A stretch of 64,000 nt of DNA from Odobenus rosmarus divergens (taxonomy: Eukaryota; Chordata; Mammalia; Carnivora; Odobenidae): contig NW_004450465.1 in the NCBI RefSeq assembly GCF_000321225.1, positions 281,192 through 345,191 on the forward strand, read 5' to 3'. How positions within the stretch are numbered: the first letter of the stretch is position 1; the number at the start of each line of letters is the position of its first letter. Shown here piece after piece: positions 62,158 to 64,000 of the stretch. Position numbers and translations under genes: made by a program. The notes beneath the pieces were generated by a model. That model saw nothing but the letters and a program-made list of their open reading frames with translations, was not told the origin of the DNA and did not search any database.

Positions 62158-62351
62158 GGCGCCTGGGTGGCTGAGTTGGTTAAGCGACTGCTTTCGGCTC
62201 AGGTCATGATCCTGGAGTCCCAGGATCGAGTCCCACATCGGGCTCCCTGATGAGCAGGGAGTCTGCTTCTCCATCTGACCCTCCCCCCTCTCATGCTCTC
62301 TCTCTCTCATTCTCTCTCTCAAATAAATAAATAAAATATTTAAAAAAAAAA
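62158..62351 (+). mobile_element. CanSINE, young (left member of inverted pair)
   Basis: Full-length plus-strand copy of the subfamily with gagttggttaagcgactgc and cctggagtcccaggatcgag. A 16-bp perfect TSD, aagaatctatccctag, lies at 62142-62157 and 62352-62367. Confidence 0.96.
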
Positions 62352-62367
62352 AAGAATCTATCCCTAG

Positions 62368-62678
62368 AAATCCTTCCATATTACAAGGCTTAACTCTAAT
62401 TTATTCTTTTAAATGATTGCATATGATTTCACAGTGCAGATGAATCATAACTTATTCAATCATTCTCCTATTGACAGACAAAATTTGTTCCCAGGTTCCT
62501 ACTCTACAGACAATGCAGTGATTAGCATCTTTGCTTTATTTCTAGGGATAGATTCTTATTCATAGGATATAGAACTATGTAAGTATTGGCTACAATAATA
62601 ATTAATATTGATATTGTAGGTTTATATGTATTTTTATTTTTAACCACTCTTTTCAAATTGCTTTCCAAATAAGATGTT
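62368..62678. repeat. Old L1M 3' sequence
   Basis: The text atccttccatattacaagg, tcataacttattcaatcattc, tcctattgacagac and caatgcagtgattagcatc matches the antisense 3' region of old L1 elements. It lies between two SINEs. Confidence 0.6.
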
Positions 62679-62878
62679 GTTTTTTTTTTAAAGATTTTAT
62701 TTATTTATTTGAGAGAGAGAGAATGAGAGATAGAGAGCACGAGAGGGAAGAGGGTCAGAGGGAGAAGCAGACTCCCTGCTGAGCAGGGAGCCTGATGTGG
62801 GACTCGATCCCGGGACTCCAGGATCATGACCTGAGCCGAAGGCAGTCGCTTAACCAACTCAGCCACCCAGGCGCCCCT
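62679..62878 (-). mobile_element. CanSINE, young (right member of inverted pair)
   Basis: Full-length minus-strand copy, and the same subfamily as at 62158 (on its own strand it shares gagttggttaagcgactgc and cctggagtcccgggatcgag). A 13-bp perfect TSD, caaataagatgtt, lies at 62666-62678 and 62879-62891. Confidence 0.96.
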
Positions 62879-62891
62879 CAAATAAGATGTT

Positions 62892-64000
62892 TTAACCAGT
62901 AGTTCATATGAGTATTCTTTTTCCCCTTTACAACTTCTCATTATAAAAGTTTGCATTGGTAGCAAAATGCAATTACTTATATAAATTTTTCATATTGAAT
63001 TTTTAAACGTCCTTCACTTTAAATATCCCAATTTTTGAAGTACCGTTTGAGTTTTACTAATACACATCACTAACAAATAGTAAGTATTGAGTTCTGAGGT
63101 GCTTTGCAGGTGCAACCAACAAAACAAAAGAAAACCAGGCTGCCTTCAATAAGACTACCCTCCAAATATTTTAGATAGATGAATAGATAGATAGGAAAAA
63201 CTTCCAATATTTGTCACGCCTTGCCAACAGCCAAATCCGATAGAGTCAGTTTTTCTGTGTCTGTAAATGTGATAAGTCGAGATCAAAGAACATTTTCTGG
63301 GAACAAGAGCTATTTTCTTCATTTATTTTTATGACACTGAGGAGGAAGAAGAAAAGCTGTGTCCTTGCTAGATCCCCAAACTTGAACCAGTCCTCGTTTG
63401 ATAAGAACATCTGGAAGTGTCCAGCAAGGCATCAAGGTGCACAGAGAGTTCCCCTAGGACCACATCCGAAGTGCTGTTTACAGTTCATGGGAAATGGCAG
63501 GATTCAGATGGGATGTTTAAGGGAGACAAGAGCCATAGGGAGGGGGACAGAAGAAGGGCTGGAGAAGGGAAAGAGAACACTTTAGGTCTGTGAGCTAAAG
63601 GGGGGAAAACCAGCTTAATTATGGAAGAAAAGACACACACATAGGATAGCTCACACAGGCAGAGTTGCTGTGGAAGCACATTCCAGGAAAATCTTAAGAG
63701 ATTACTTTAATAATAAACCATGCATTCTTCAGCAAACCATCACGGGATTAACTACCCTTTTCCTAGGCTGGGAACACGGTCGTCAGTTTTTTTTTTTTTT
63801 TTGGTTTTTTTTTTCCTTCCTCACAGGCAGGTTTTGTGCAAGAGAAAGTCATGCAAGGACCATAGTTTTTCAAACGTTGCATTGAATTTTCCTCACCTTA
63901 ATGTGCTAAACATTAATTTCAGTGGTGATAAGAAAAGACCGCTTAGGCAGGGTTAACGTCTGGGTGGGCTTGGGTGTGATTCTCCAGCTGCAACGATGTT
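62892..64000. other. Unassigned end of window
   Basis: It holds a small (gata)n tract at 63172-63197 and a T-rich run (ttttt..ggttttttttt) at 63786-63814. Frames at 63331-63956 have no domain. No gene is supported. Confidence 0.4.

Overview
The window looks like a gene-poor stretch of a carnivoran nuclear genome. The main evidence is 18 near-complete or degraded copies, plus one tail, of the tRNA-derived CanSINE. Its signature is a head reading gcgcctgggtggctcag, internal gatcccaggg..gggatcgagccc boxes, a CT-rich tract and an aaataaataaaatctt tail. The copies do not have the ggatccctgggtggcgcag head that I associate with young dog SINEC_Cf. The L1 3' ends (aacactacatc..attaacataacataataaaa) also look like those of arctoid caniforms (bear, seal or mustelid lineages). 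The arctoid assignment is inference; order Carnivora is well supported.

Only one protein-coding sequence is convincing. It is an uninterrupted, intronless 241-codon copy of the chloride intracellular channel gene CLIC1 at 38361-39086 (+). It lies inside a processed-mRNA insertion (38112-39353) with a GC-rich leader, an AATAAA signal, a poly(A) tail and an imperfect target-site duplication. It is therefore a retrocopy with an intact reading frame: either a retrogene or a young or constrained processed pseudogene. No spliced gene, tRNA, rRNA, snRNA, CRISPR array or intact L1 ORF was found.

Layout: 0-9 kb is an old antisense L1 ORF2 carrying a CanSINE, a MIR, and a short L1 insertion (5500-5811) with the structure of a 3' transduction. 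9-16 kb holds two adjacent CanSINEs at a reused target, an L1M 3' half, an L2 and a 17-bp-stem hairpin. 16-28 kb holds MIRs, an L1 3' end, nested L2s, and a twin-primed L1 inside a MER5A-like element. 28-38 kb holds L2 and MIR fragments, CanSINEs and two small tandem duplications, one of 51 bp and perfect. 38-41 kb holds the CLIC1 retrocopy, an L1M and an MLT1 LTR. 41-57 kb is mostly CanSINEs, L2, MLT1 and microsatellites, including a 155-bp polypyrimidine tract. 57-64 kb holds MIRs, L1M, a MER20-like hAT element and a pair of closely related CanSINEs in inverted orientation.

No operon, pathway or defence system is visible. The biology readable here is retrotransposition: L1 machinery copying itself, SINEs and one host mRNA. 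Family names for repeats rest on recognition of consensus-like motifs and were not confirmed by a search. Boundaries are accurate to about 10-30 bp, except where a target-site duplication (TSD) is stated.
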